From Planctomycetota bacterium (GTDB lineage Bacteria; Planctomycetota; UBA1135; UBA2386), in the NCBI GenBank assembly GCA_016794425.1, contig JAEUHR010000023.1:124001-188000 (forward strand): 64,000 nt of DNA, given 5' to 3'. Positions 45,720-56,356 of the stretch are shown one piece after another. The stretch's first letter is position 1; every line of letters begins with the position of its first letter. The notes under the pieces are model-generated. The model was not told where the DNA came from and did no database searches. It worked only from the letters and a program-made list of their open reading frames with translations. The position numbers and the translations under genes are program-made.

Positions 45720-48269
45720 ATGGGGTCGCGCCACGTTCTGCTGCTGCTCGCTGCGCTGCTGCCGACACTCGCGGCCCAGGCCCCACCGGCGGCCGTCGCC
45801 GACGCCTGCGCCGAACTGCGCCGGCAGGCCGAACGGGCGCCGCTCGACGACGCCGCGGCGGATGCCTGGATCGACTTCGCCTACTGCCGCTGGAACCAGG
45901 CCGGCAACGGCGGCGGCGCGCACGCCGGTCTCGCCGCGGTCCACGCGGCGCTGGCCCACTGCGCCGACGCACCGCTGGTCGCGCGCGCGCGGCTGCGGCA
46001 CCTGCGCGGGCAGATGCTGCGCGATGCCGGTCGCGCCAGCGAGGCCCTTGGCGAACTGTCGCTGGCGGCTGCCTGGCTGCACGACGCCGGCGACGGTGCC
46101 GGCGCCGCGGTGTGCCGCACCAACCTCGCCGCCGCGTGGCGCGACCTCGGCGAATGGAGCCTCGCTCTGGCCGAACTCGAGCAGGCGGTGCAGTTCGCGC
46201 GTGCTGCCGCCGCACCCGAGCGGCCGGCGATCCTCGAGAACCACGCGCGCCTGCTGCTGGCGCTCGGCGACGACGCCGGCGCACTCACCGCGCTCGACGA
46301 AGCCAGCGCGCTGCCGACCGAGCCGGTCGACGCGCTGTTCGCCGCGGTGCTGCGCGCCGATGTGCTGGCGGCGCGCGGCATCCGCACCGGCCAGGCCGCC
46401 GACCTGCAGCAGGCCGAACGATCGCTGGTCGACGCGCTGGCGCTCGGCGACCGCGAGCAGCTGTGGCCGGCGCCCGTCGACCGCTGCCTCGTACAGCAGC
46501 ACCTGGTCGTGTGCCTGCACCGGCGCGGCGCGCTCGCCGAGGCGCTGCGCCACTCGACCGAAGTCGTCGCCGGACTCGAACGGAACGGATCGCCGGCACT
46601 CGACGCGACGATCCTGCACAGCCACGCCAGCCTGCTCGCCGCGACGGGTGCAGCCGACGCGGCGCGGGCCAGCATGGCGCGCGCCGTCACGATCGCCGCC
46701 GAAGCGCTGCGGGTCGCCTGTGCGACCGGCTCCGAGCGCGCCGTCGCCGCCCGCCACGCCGACCTGCGCAGCCTGCTGTCGTCGGTGCTGTCGTGCCCCG
46801 CCGGCAGCGAACCCGCGGCGGCCCGCGCAGCCAACGATCTCGCCGTGTGGCTGTGCAGCCGCGGCCTCAGCGACTGGCAGCACCGCCGGGCGCGCCGCCT
46901 CGCCGAACTCGCGCGCACCGACGCCGACCTGGCGGCGCGACTCGCGGCGCTGCGCCGCAGCCTGCAGGCGCCGCCGGCGCCCGACGCGACCGCCGCCGCC
47001 CACGAACGGCTGCAGCGCGACCGGCTGCAGCGCGACCTGTCGGCGGCAGCCGCGGTCGAACCGGCGCAGTTGCCGCCCGACCTTGCCGCGATCGCCCGCC
47101 TGCTGCCCGGCGACGCGGTGCTGCTGGTGTCGGCGCACTACCTGCGCGCGGCGCTGGCGCACGAAGGCGCGCCGACGCCGGAACCGACGCCGCACGTCGC
47201 ACTGTTCACGCTGACGCCGCACGGCGTCGCGCAGCGCTTCGAACTCGGCACTGCACCGGCGATCGCCGACGCCGTGGCGCGCGAACGGCGCGCCGTGCAG
47301 GCCAACGTGCCGGTCCGCAGCCGCGGCCGCGAACCCGACACGGGCGCCGCGGCGCCGGCCCCGACCGTGCTCGGCGGCCTGCTCGCCCCGGTGCTGGCGA
47401 CGCTCGACGCCTCGGTGCGCCGCCTGGTCGTCTGCCCCGACGGCGCCTGCGCGGCGGCGCCGTGGTCGGCGATCGCGCTGCCCGAGGGCGGCCGCCTCGG
47501 CGACCGGTTCACGATCGGCTACGTCGACCATCCGTGGGCACTCGGCGACGCACGGCCGGCGGCCGCGCCGGACTCGCTGCTGCTGCTCGGCGACGTCGAC
47601 TACGGTGCGATCGCCGACGGCAGCACGGCGCGGCAGTTCGCCGCGCTGACCGCGTCGGCGACCGAGATCGACGCCGTGGCGGCGGTGTTCGCCGACGCGT
47701 TCCCCGGCCGCCGCGCAACCGTGCTGCGCGGCGACGCCGCGACCTGGCCGCAGTTCGCGGCCGCGGTCGGCGGCAAGCGCTGCGTGCACCTGTCGACGCA
47801 CGGGTTCGTGACGGCAAGCGACGCCGCCGCGGCCGCCACCGTGCAACCGCGCCTCGGCGCCGACGACCCGCTGGCCGGGACCGGTGTCGCGCTCGCCGCC
47901 GCCAACCGCGACCCGGCGCTCGGCACCGCGACCGCGCGGCAGCTCGCCGGCCTCGACCTGACCGACTGCGAACTGGCCGTGTTCGCCTGCTGCGACAGCA
48001 ACGCCGGCGCCCGCGCGTTCGGCGACGCGCTGGCGGGCACCGCGGCGGCGGCGCGCGCCGCCGGCGCCCGCAGCGTCATCGGCACGCTGTGGCCGATCCC
48101 CGACGCCGACGCCGCTCGCTTCGTCGGCTGGTTCTACGACGCGCTGTGGCGCCAGGGTCTGGCACCGGACACCGCCCTGGCCGCGGCCGAACGGCGCGCG
48201 CGCGCCGCCGGCCTGTCGCCGGCCGCGTGGGCCGCGTTCGTGCACTACGGTCCGGTCTCGGCGCCGTGA
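45720..48269 (+). CDS. Exported CHAT-domain (caspase-like) protein with TPR repeats
   Basis: An 849-residue protein with a likely signal peptide (LLLLAALLPTLAAQ). Residues about 60-400 are TPR-like helices (AAWRDLGEWSLALAELEQAVQFA, ALLALGDDAGALTALDEA). The last 320 residues are a CHAT peptidase domain: LVVCPDGACAAAPWSAIALP, the catalytic His694 in VHLSTHGF, the catalytic Cys757 in AVFACCDSNAG, and the ending AGARSVIGTLWPIPDADAARFVGWFYDAL, as in the family. Both residues of the His-Cys pair are present, so it may be an active protease. An exported CHAT protein suggests self or neighbour processing in the periplasm. ATG at 45720. Confidence 0.86.
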   Translation: MGSRHVLLLLAALLPTLAAQAPPAAVADACAELRRQAERAPLDDAAADAWIDFAYCRWNQAGNGGGAHAGLAAVHAALAHCADAPLVARARLRHLRGQMLRDAGRASEALGELSLAAAWLHDAGDGAGAAVCRTNLAAAWRDLGEWSLALAELEQAVQFARAAAAPERPAILENHARLLLALGDDAGALTALDEASALPTEPVDALFAAVLRADVLAARGIRTGQAADLQQAERSLVDALALGDREQLWPAPVDRCLVQQHLVVCLHRRGALAEALRHSTEVVAGLERNGSPALDATILHSHASLLAATGAADAARASMARAVTIAAEALRVACATGSERAVAARHADLRSLLSSVLSCPAGSEPAAARAANDLAVWLCSRGLSDWQHRRARRLAELARTDADLAARLAALRRSLQAPPAPDATAAAHERLQRDRLQRDLSAAAAVEPAQLPPDLAAIARLLPGDAVLLVSAHYLRAALAHEGAPTPEPTPHVALFTLTPHGVAQRFELGTAPAIADAVARERRAVQANVPVRSRGREPDTGAAAPAPTVLGGLLAPVLATLDASVRRLVVCPDGACAAAPWSAIALPEGGRLGDRFTIGYVDHPWALGDARPAAAPDSLLLLGDVDYGAIADGSTARQFAALTASATEIDAVAAVFADAFPGRRATVLRGDAATWPQFAAAVGGKRCVHLSTHGFVTASDAAAAATVQPRLGADDPLAGTGVALAAANRDPALGTATARQLAGLDLTDCELAVFACCDSNAGARAFGDALAGTAAAARAAGARSVIGTLWPIPDADAARFVGWFYDALWRQGLAPDTALAAAERRARAAGLSPAAWAAFVHYGPVSAP

Positions 48270-48291
48270 ACCACCGTGCCGCCGCGGCGCC

Positions 48292-48756
48292 TCAATCGCC
48301 CGGCCACGACAACGCCGTCAGCACGGCGGTCTGTTCGGCCGGCGGCAGGTGCTGCGCCAGGAACGGGTACAGCACGTTGCGTTCGCGCAGGTCGTGGTGC
48401 AGCAGCAGGTTCTTGAACGTCGCCTCGCGATCGAGCAGCTCGAGCACGGCCTGGTCGTCGGGCAGCGCGGCGAGGCGCGCCGTGCGCGCGACGAACTCGT
48501 CGACGAACTTGCGCAGGTTCGCGTGCTCGCCGAGGAACAGCCGCACCGGCGCGTCGGTCGCATCACCCCCGGCCCGCAGGTAGCGCGGCAGCACGTGCTG
48601 CTCCTCGTCCTCGATGTGGCGCCGCAGCCGGTCGCGGTAGGCGTCGAGTTCGGCACCGGCGCGCGCGAAGTCGCGGTCGAGCAGGGCCCGCTGGTGGGCG
48701 AAGAAGCGCTCGTCCAGACGGACGTGCAGACCCATCATCCTCCCGTCGAAGTCCAC
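48292..48756 (-). CDS. Hemerythrin-like HHE domain protein
   Basis: A 154-residue four-helix protein with the di-iron ligand pattern of HHE proteins: HVRLDERFFAHQ, HIEDEEQHVLPRYL, LFLGEHANLRKFV and LLLHHDLRERNVLYPFL. Members bind oxygen, sense NO or help iron-sulphur repair. The start is unsure: GTG at 48756 gives MDFDGRMMGL; ATG at 48738 or 48735 lies directly behind GGGAGG. It follows the tryptophanase-like gene's stop by only 10 bases on the same strand. Confidence 0.87.
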   Translation of the reverse strand: MDFDGRMMGLHVRLDERFFAHQRALLDRDFARAGAELDAYRDRLRRHIEDEEQHVLPRYLRAGGDATDAPVRLFLGEHANLRKFVDEFVARTARLAALPDDQAVLELLDREATFKNLLLHHDLRERNVLYPFLAQHLPPAEQTAVLTALSWPGD

Positions 48757-48766
48757 GGCGCGGATG

Positions 48767-50158
<1,392 letters not shown>

Positions 50159-50274
50159 CGGCGCAGCATCGGCGGCTCGGCTTCGGCCGGCGACGAGCCG
50201 AACTGCGTAGAACCGGCTCCCCGCTGGTCCGTAGACGCGGCGCCGCGCCACCGACCTCGGCCCGGAAACGACGA

Positions 50275-50300
50275 ACGGCGAGGGGTCGCCCCCTCGCCGT
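50275..50300 (-). terminator. Strong intrinsic-type hairpin downstream of the DUF3332 gene
   Basis: An 11-bp perfect stem (acggcgagggg with its complement) and a 4-base loop lies 24 bases past the DUF3332 stop on the minus strand. It is followed on that strand by tcgtcgtttccg, a short T-containing tail. The best terminator in the window. Confidence 0.6.
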
Positions 50301-50323
50301 CCGTGCGTCGCGCACCGCTCCGG

Positions 50324-50617
50324 TCAGGAGCCGGCGGTCTCCTGCGGCTTGAACGGCTCCGGCTTGCCGACCAGGTTGTTGCCGGTCCAGAACTCCCACG
50401 AGTTGAAGATCAGGTAGTCACCGAACAAGCACAGCGGGTAGACCGGCACGATGTTGAGGCCGAGGAACGCGAGCTCGTTGACGAACTTCGAGTCCGTCAG
50501 CTTCGAGTTCCAGGTCTTGACCGAGTTGTAGGCGTTGTCGGGCCCGATGCACGACGTCGCCGAAACACAGAAACCGAGGGACAGGGCCGCCAGGGCCTTG
50601 CGGACAGAGTGCTTCAT
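50324..50617 (-). CDS. DUF3332 small lipoprotein
   Basis: A 97-residue lipoprotein: signal peptide with lipobox ATSC (Cys23), then NSKLTDSKFVNELAFLGLNIVPVYPLCLFGDYLIFNSWEFWTG, a stretch that matches the DUF3332 family pattern of KFVNE, LNIVPVY and FWTG. These proteins are small, envelope-associated and of unknown function. ATG at 50617. The strong hairpin at 50275-50300 ends its transcript, so it is probably a monocistronic gene. Confidence 0.85.
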   Translation of the reverse strand: MKHSVRKALAALSLGFCVSATSCIGPDNAYNSVKTWNSKLTDSKFVNELAFLGLNIVPVYPLCLFGDYLIFNSWEFWTGNNLVGKPEPFKPQETAGS

Positions 50618-50733
50618 GGTTCGTTGTTTCGCCCGAAACGGGCGTGCGCACTTTCGCCGCGACGCAGGAGCGGCGCAAGCGTGCAGCGCGGCCATCGGCA
50701 TTCGATCGCCGCGGACGAACCGACGCGCCCAGC

Positions 50734-52185
50734 CTACTGGATCGTCAGCGTGAGCCCGCGCGACGACGCGAGGTCGAACGCGGCCGGGCTGCACGTGCTG
50801 CCCAGCGACGGCGGCGGCAGCCAGAACGACTGCAGCGTGGCCTGCAGACCGGCGAGCGGCGCGGCGCCGGGGATCGGCAGCGCGAAGCTGGCCGTGCCGC
50901 CCGCGTCGGCCCACATCGTCGCCAGCGGCGCGGCGGCACCGAGGTGCACGCGCAGCCCGAGCTGCGGGTCGACGTAGCCCGCGACCGCATCGCCGATGCC
51001 GACGATGCCGTACGAGCCCGGGGGCACGTTCGTGCAGGTGACGCGGAAGTTCGTGGCGCCGACCGCGGGCACGGTCGTGCCGCTGATGCCGATCGTGCCG
51101 CCACACGACGGCATGCCCGGACCGAACGCGGTCAGGCCGACCGGCGCCGGCGACACGTCGCGCAGGATCGCCAGCGACGTGTAGTCCTGCAGCATGACCG
51201 CCTCGGCGCGGCCGTCGCCCTCGAGGTCGCCGACCACGATGCCCGCGGCCACGACCGGGAAGCTGAGTGGCGCAGCGAAGCTGCCGCCGCCGGTGCCCAG
51301 CAGCAGGCGCAGCTGCCCGCCCGCGGCGCACACCAGGTCGACGTTGCCGTCACCGTCGAAGTCGGCGACCGCCGCTTCGACCGCCGGACAGCCGGTCTGC
51401 ACCTGTGGTGGGCCGAACACGCAGTTGCCGAGGTTGCGCACCACCATCAGGTCGAGCGTCGGGTGGTAGGCGACGAAATCGAGATCGCCGTCGGCGTCGA
51501 CGTCGGCGACCGCCGTCAAGTGGTACATCGGCGGGAACACGTTCGGCGCGGCCAGCGTGAACGTGCCGGTGCCGGAACCGCGCCAGACCTGGCCGGCGGA
51601 AGCGAACGACTGCGTCGCGAGGTCGAGGTGTCCGTCGCCGTCGACGTCCAGCGCTTCGATGCGCGTGTAGCCCATCACCATCGGCCCCAGCGGCGCCAGC
51701 TGGGTGTAGCCGGCGGCGCCGTCGTTGCGCGCCTGCACCAGGCCGTCCGGGCGGCCCAGCATCAGATCGAGGTCGCCGTCCTCGTCGAAGTCGCCGCAGG
51801 CGAACGTCTGCGCCGAGCCGAAGAACGCCGTCACCGACATCCCCGCGGCGCCCGACTCGACGCGCGCGGTGCCGTTGTGGTCGCAGTACCAGACGTCGAG
51901 CACGCCGTCGCCGTTGCTGTCGAGCAGCTTGACGGCCGTGGCGATGAACGGCTGCGGCAGCGGCACGGCGGCGCCGAAGACACCGGTCGCGCTGCCCGGC
52001 AACACGTAGGCTGCGGTCCACGAGTAGCAGACCAGGTCCGGGTGGCCGTCACCGGTGACATCCCCCATGGCCTGTCGCCCCGAGTAGAGCTGGCTCGGCG
52101 GCACTTGCGTCTCGATCTGGAAGGTCTGGGCCGGCAGGGAGGCTGCACAGGCAGCGAACAGCGGCAGCGGGAGCGGCAGGCGCAT
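50734..52185 (-). CDS. Secreted FG-GAP/VCBS repeat protein with planctomycete C-terminal module
   Basis: A 483-residue exported protein with signal peptide ending SLPAQ. Seven FG-GAP calcium-loop repeats of the D-x-(D/N/T)-G-D-G-x-x-D-L type lie in residues about 40-320 (DVTGDGHPDLV, DSNGDGVLDVW, DFDEDGDLDLM, DVDGDGHLDLA, DVDADGDLDFV, DFDGDGNVDLV, DLEGDGRAEAV), predicting a beta-propeller stabilised by calcium. The last 130 residues are a Cys-pair module starting FGPGMPSCGG and ending near LGSTCSPAAFDLA. GAGGA lies 9 bases before the ATG at 52185. Probably an adhesin or surface protein; function unknown. Confidence 0.86.
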   Translation of the reverse strand: MRLPLPLPLFAACAASLPAQTFQIETQVPPSQLYSGRQAMGDVTGDGHPDLVCYSWTAAYVLPGSATGVFGAAVPLPQPFIATAVKLLDSNGDGVLDVWYCDHNGTARVESGAAGMSVTAFFGSAQTFACGDFDEDGDLDLMLGRPDGLVQARNDGAAGYTQLAPLGPMVMGYTRIEALDVDGDGHLDLATQSFASAGQVWRGSGTGTFTLAAPNVFPPMYHLTAVADVDADGDLDFVAYHPTLDLMVVRNLGNCVFGPPQVQTGCPAVEAAVADFDGDGNVDLVCAAGGQLRLLLGTGGGSFAAPLSFPVVAAGIVVGDLEGDGRAEAVMLQDYTSLAILRDVSPAPVGLTAFGPGMPSCGGTIGISGTTVPAVGATNFRVTCTNVPPGSYGIVGIGDAVAGYVDPQLGLRVHLGAAAPLATMWADAGGTASFALPIPGAAPLAGLQATLQSFWLPPPSLGSTCSPAAFDLASSRGLTLTIQ

Positions 52186-52399
52186 CGGGGGAGATCCTCG
52201 TCGGGGTGCGGAAGCGCGCGCCGGGGCCGGCCGCGCGTCGAGGGCGACCTCTCGTCCCGGGCAATCGGTGTGCCTGGCACCCCACCGCGGCGCCCTGCCG
52301 TGCCGCCGTGCGCGATCGCTCGATGCCACGGGCGCCTTCGCTCGCCGCGCCGACCGCTCGCCACCCGCCGAGCCAGGCTGCGCACAGCCGGCGGCGAGG

Positions 52400-55090
52400 T
52401 CAGCGGACCGCCGCGCGCCCCGAAGTCAGCAGCGCCTGCAGGAACAGCTTGATCGTGCCGAGCGGCTGGCCGCGCCAGGTCACCTCGGCGCCGCACAGCA
52501 CGACGCGGCCGCGGCCGATCCGTGCGCACAGCACCGCGGCCTTGCCGGCGAAATGGTGCTCGCCGATCGCCCAGCCGCTGAGCAGCGGGTCGCTGCGCCG
52601 GTAGCGCGCGACGACGTCGATCGGCGCCGCCGGGTCGGTGACCGCGAGGAACGGCGAGCTGCCGGTCACGACCGCCGCCAGTTCGCGCGACGCGCCGCGT
52701 GCCAGTTCGTGCGACGTGTCGACCTCGATCGCCACTAGTGATCCGGGCACGTAACACTCCTCGCGCCGCGTGCGCCGGCGTCCGCCCTCGGCGTCGGGAT
52801 CGTCGACCCAGGTGCCGACTTCGACCGGCAGCGCGAAGTGGCGCACGACCTTGTCGCACTCCCCGCCGAGCGCGACCAGCGTGCCGCCCTGTTCGACGAA
52901 CGCGCGCAGCGCCGGCAGCGACCGTTCGCCGGAGAGCCGCACGCGCCGCGCCGCCAGATCGCTCCAGTCCTCGAACGGCGGCAGCGCCGCGGCCAGCGCC
53001 GCGAGGTCGTCGTCGGTCAGCACCTGCGCCGCGCGTTCGAGGTCGCGCGGTCCGGGCAGGCCGGTGTGGAACACCAGCACGTCGAAGTCGCGCGCGAGGT
53101 CGCCGGCTTCGACGCGTTCGCCCCACACCTGCTGCGCCGGGAAGCCGAACTCGCGCAGCAGCCACTGATTCCAGCCGGTCGGCATGTGGCCGCCGAACAC
53201 GTCGAACAGGCCGATGCGCGGCGCCGCCACCGCGGTGCGGGCCTCGCGCGTCGAGACCTCGCCCGGCAGCGTGCGCAGGCCGAGTGCCACCGCGGCCTCG
53301 CGCAGCACGCCGCGCGCCGCGTCGCCGCTCGGCACCCAGTAGTGGCCGCGCGGCGACCACTCGACGGCGGCACCGGCCGCGAGCAGCCGGTTGACGGCGA
53401 TCACGGTGTGGCTGTCGCGTGGATCGAGCTGCCAGCCGGCCGCCGCGCCGTCGGCGAACGGCTGCGGCGCGAACCGTTCCGCGTCGTCGACCTCGACGAA
53501 CGCCTGGTCGCGCAGCGCCGCGAAGCTGCGTTCGACCTGCACGTCCATCTGCAGGGCCGGCGTCCAACCGGCCGAGTCGTACGGCGGCACCGGCTTGCCG
53601 TCGCGCAGGTCGTCCGGGTGCCACTGCGGCTCGAACTGGTCGAGCACGTGCGCGCGGTACGCCTGGTCGCAAGCCACCACCAGCGAACCGGCCGGCATGA
53701 TCGCGCCGCCGAGCTCGAACGGCGCCGTGGCGCGCTGCAGTTCGACGCCGCAGCGCTGCAGCGCGCGGGCCAGCCGCTGCGCCGCGCTCCAGTCCGGCTG
53801 GTCGCTGCGCAGCACGTAGACGCGCGGATCGCGCAGCAACGGATCGGCGAACACCGACGCGGGATCGTCGCGTCGCGCGGCCGCGGCCAGCAGCTTCGGC
53901 GTCGGCGTCCAGTGGTCGCGCGAGCCGCGTTCGATCGCGCGGCGCGCCATCGTCCAGATGCCGAGCTGCAGTTCCTCGCGGTGGCGCGCCGCGTAGTCGA
54001 GGATCGCGAAGTTCGCGGTCTGCAGGTAGTCGACGGTCTGCCGCGGGTGCCAGGTCTGCGCCGGCACCGGATCGGGGTAGTCGCCGTTCGGCAGCCGCCG
54101 CGCCAACGCCGGCACCAGTTCGGTCGGCTCCGGATGGCCGAAGGCCTCGGTCAGGATGCCGATCACGTTGTGGAAGTAACCGGTCGAGCGCAGGCCGCCG
54201 TTCCACCAGCCCGAGTAGGGCGCGCCGCCGCGCGAGATCACGCCGGGCTTGCCCTCGAGCGCGAAGCGGTGGTTCATGTGCGCGGCGACGATCTCGATGC
54301 CGCGGACCACCAGCGGGTCGCACAGGTAGTTGTGCGGATCGCGGAACGGCGGCGTGAACAGGATCGTGCCCGCCGGCGCCGGCTGGTGGTGGTTGTAGAC
54401 GATCTGCGGATACCACTCGCGGTAGAACACGCGGTTGGTGTTCTGCGCCTCGAGCTGGTTGCAGGCGTAGAAGTCGCGGTTGTTGTCGTGGCCGATCCAG
54501 CGCTGGTAGAGCACCGGGATCGTCATGCGGCCGATCGCTCGGTACGCGTTGGCGACCAGCTCGTAGCCGTCGGGGTTGACCGGACACGCCAGCAGCACGA
54601 CCTCGTCGAGGATGCGGCGCACCTCGGCGTCGTCGCGCGACACCATCTGCCAGACCAGTTCGAGCAGGTTCTGGCCGGCGATCGCTTCGGTCGAGTGCAG
54701 GCCGGCGTCGATCCAGACCATCGCGCGGCCCTCGGCCGCCAGCGCGCGCGCCGCCTCGGTCGGCACGCGTCCGCGCGCGAGCAGGCCGGCGATCGTGCGC
54801 AGCCGTTCGCGGCGCGCGAGGTTCTGCGGCGACGAGATCACCAGCATCGTCATGCGCTGGCCGTAGCTGGTCGGACCGATGTCGACCAGCTGCACGCGGT
54901 CGCTGGCCGCCGCGACGGCGGCGAACCAGCGCGTCATGTCGGTGTAGTTCACGAGCCGACGGTCGGCGCCGATCTCGTGGCCGAAGAACGTGACCGGGCT
55001 CGGCACCTGCGCGGCGGCGGCCGCCGTGAGGAAACCGAGAACGGCGCGACAAGCGAACGAGCGGACGAGGGCGCGCATGGGCCGTCGCAT
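52400..55090 (-). CDS. Exported M14-family zinc carboxypeptidase-like protein
   Basis: An 896-residue exported protein with signal peptide to about AAAAAQ. The peptidase domain starts VNYTDMTRWFAAVAAASDRVQLVDIG, typical of M14, and has the zinc motif HxxE as LHSTE (His132, Glu135). CPVNPDGYELVANAYR and WIGHDNNRDFYACNQLEAQNTNRVFY continue the family pattern, and the third zinc His is probably in YNHHQP. The last 500 residues include a ThuA/GATase-like region: VGLFDVFGGHMPTGWNQWLLREF and EQGGTLVALGGECDKVV, as in large M14 proteins of planctomycetes and Bacteroidota. ATG at 55090 or 55078; no ribosome site distinguishes them. Divergent from the adenine methylase with 24 bases between starts. Confidence 0.85.
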   Translation of the reverse strand: MRRPMRALVRSFACRAVLGFLTAAAAAQVPSPVTFFGHEIGADRRLVNYTDMTRWFAAVAAASDRVQLVDIGPTSYGQRMTMLVISSPQNLARRERLRTIAGLLARGRVPTEAARALAAEGRAMVWIDAGLHSTEAIAGQNLLELVWQMVSRDDAEVRRILDEVVLLACPVNPDGYELVANAYRAIGRMTIPVLYQRWIGHDNNRDFYACNQLEAQNTNRVFYREWYPQIVYNHHQPAPAGTILFTPPFRDPHNYLCDPLVVRGIEIVAAHMNHRFALEGKPGVISRGGAPYSGWWNGGLRSTGYFHNVIGILTEAFGHPEPTELVPALARRLPNGDYPDPVPAQTWHPRQTVDYLQTANFAILDYAARHREELQLGIWTMARRAIERGSRDHWTPTPKLLAAAARRDDPASVFADPLLRDPRVYVLRSDQPDWSAAQRLARALQRCGVELQRATAPFELGGAIMPAGSLVVACDQAYRAHVLDQFEPQWHPDDLRDGKPVPPYDSAGWTPALQMDVQVERSFAALRDQAFVEVDDAERFAPQPFADGAAAGWQLDPRDSHTVIAVNRLLAAGAAVEWSPRGHYWVPSGDAARGVLREAAVALGLRTLPGEVSTREARTAVAAPRIGLFDVFGGHMPTGWNQWLLREFGFPAQQVWGERVEAGDLARDFDVLVFHTGLPGPRDLERAAQVLTDDDLAALAAALPPFEDWSDLAARRVRLSGERSLPALRAFVEQGGTLVALGGECDKVVRHFALPVEVGTWVDDPDAEGGRRRTRREECYVPGSLVAIEVDTSHELARGASRELAAVVTGSSPFLAVTDPAAPIDVVARYRRSDPLLSGWAIGEHHFAGKAAVLCARIGRGRVVLCGAEVTWRGQPLGTIKLFLQALLTSGRAAVR

Positions 55091-55114
55091 GGTATGCGGT
55101 AGCCTGCCGGTCCC

Positions 55115-56356
55115 GTGCGCTACGACCGCCAGAAGCACGCCGCCCGCCACACCGACGAGTACGTGTTCCACCAGCTGCTGCCGTACCTCGGCAGCAAGCG
55201 GCACCTGCTCGACCTGATCGGCGCCGCGCTCGACGCGACCGGCCTGCGCGCCGAGCAGGCGACGTTCGTCGACGCATTCGCCGGCAGCGGCGTCGTGTCG
55301 CGCTTCGCGAAGCGGCGCGGCTTCGCGGTCGTCAGCAACGACTGGGAGCCGTACGCCGAGGTCTGCAACACGGCGGCGATCGCCAGCGAACGGCCGCCCG
55401 CCTGCGCGCCGCTCGGCGGCTACGAGGCGGCGATCGCGCGGCTGAACGCGCTGCCGGGCGAACCCGGCTGGGTCACCGAACACCTGTGCCCCGCCGACGA
55501 CGCCGCGCCGGATCCGCACCGCGAGCGGCTGTTCTACCGCCGCGCGACCGGGCGCCGCATCGACGCGATCCGCGCGCGGATCGCGGCGTGGCGCGCCGAC
55601 GGCGCGATCGACGCCGACGGCGCCGCGTGCCTGCTGGCACCGCTGCTCTACCAGGCGTGCTGGCTCGCCAACACCAGCGGCGTGTTCAAGGGCTTCCACC
55701 GCGGCTGGGGCGGCAGCAACGGCACCGCGCTGCACCGGATCCTCGCCGACCTGCAGCTGTCGCCGCAGCGGTTCCTGGCCACCGGCCGCGACCACCGTGT
55801 GCTCGCGGTCGACGCGCTGCACCTCGCCGCGCACCTCGGCGGCACGCCCGACGTCGTCTACGTCGACCCGCCGTACAACCAGCATCCCTACGCCAGCAAC
55901 TACCACGTGCTGAACTCGCTGGTCGTGTGGGACCGGCCGGCGCTGCCGCCGCCGACCGAACGCGGCTGGCGCGCCGCGATCCGACCCGACTGGCGGCAAC
56001 GCCGCAGCCCGTTCAACGACCGCCGCGCCGCGGCCTCTGCGTTCGCGCAGCTGCTCGACCGCCTCGACGCGCCCCACCTGCTGCTCAGCTACAGCACCGA
56101 CGGCACGATCCCGCTCGAACGGCTGGTCGCGCTGGCCGCCGGCCACGGCGCGCTGCGCGCGTTCTGCCGCGGCTACAAACGCTACCGCACGAGCCCGACG
56201 CGGCCGTCGCCGCGGCCGCGCACGGTCGAGTTCGTGCTGGCGATCGACCGGCGGCAGCGCGCCGGTGACGGCGGCGCCGCGGCGCTCGCCGCGATCCACG
56301 CCGAGACCGCGGCGGTCAGCGCGGCCGCGTCAGCAGCCGCGCCAGGCGCTGGCTGA
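55115..56356 (+). CDS. D12-class N6-adenine DNA methyltransferase
   Basis: A 413-residue methylase. The N-terminus has the D12 pattern LLPYLGSKRHLLDLIGAAL followed by the SAM motif FVDAFAGSGVVSRFAK. The catalytic motif IV is VVYVDPPYNQHPYASNYHVLN. The middle insert (LLAPLLYQACWLANTSGVFKGFHRGWGG) matches D12 methylases that are larger than Dam. No restriction endonuclease lies beside it, so it is an orphan or its partner is elsewhere. Start is GTG at 55115. The last 41 bases overlap the convergent kinase gene, where the protein ends in an Ala-rich tail. Confidence 0.85.
   Translation: MRYDRQKHAARHTDEYVFHQLLPYLGSKRHLLDLIGAALDATGLRAEQATFVDAFAGSGVVSRFAKRRGFAVVSNDWEPYAEVCNTAAIASERPPACAPLGGYEAAIARLNALPGEPGWVTEHLCPADDAAPDPHRERLFYRRATGRRIDAIRARIAAWRADGAIDADGAACLLAPLLYQACWLANTSGVFKGFHRGWGGSNGTALHRILADLQLSPQRFLATGRDHRVLAVDALHLAAHLGGTPDVVYVDPPYNQHPYASNYHVLNSLVVWDRPALPPPTERGWRAAIRPDWRQRRSPFNDRRAAASAFAQLLDRLDAPHLLLSYSTDGTIPLERLVALAAGHGALRAFCRGYKRYRTSPTRPSPRPRTVEFVLAIDRRQRAGDGGAAALAAIHAETAAVSAAASAAAPGAG

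Noticed and set aside
55115..56356. Restriction-modification system
   Set aside because: Only the methylase is present; neighbours are a peptidase and a kinase, with no endonuclease.
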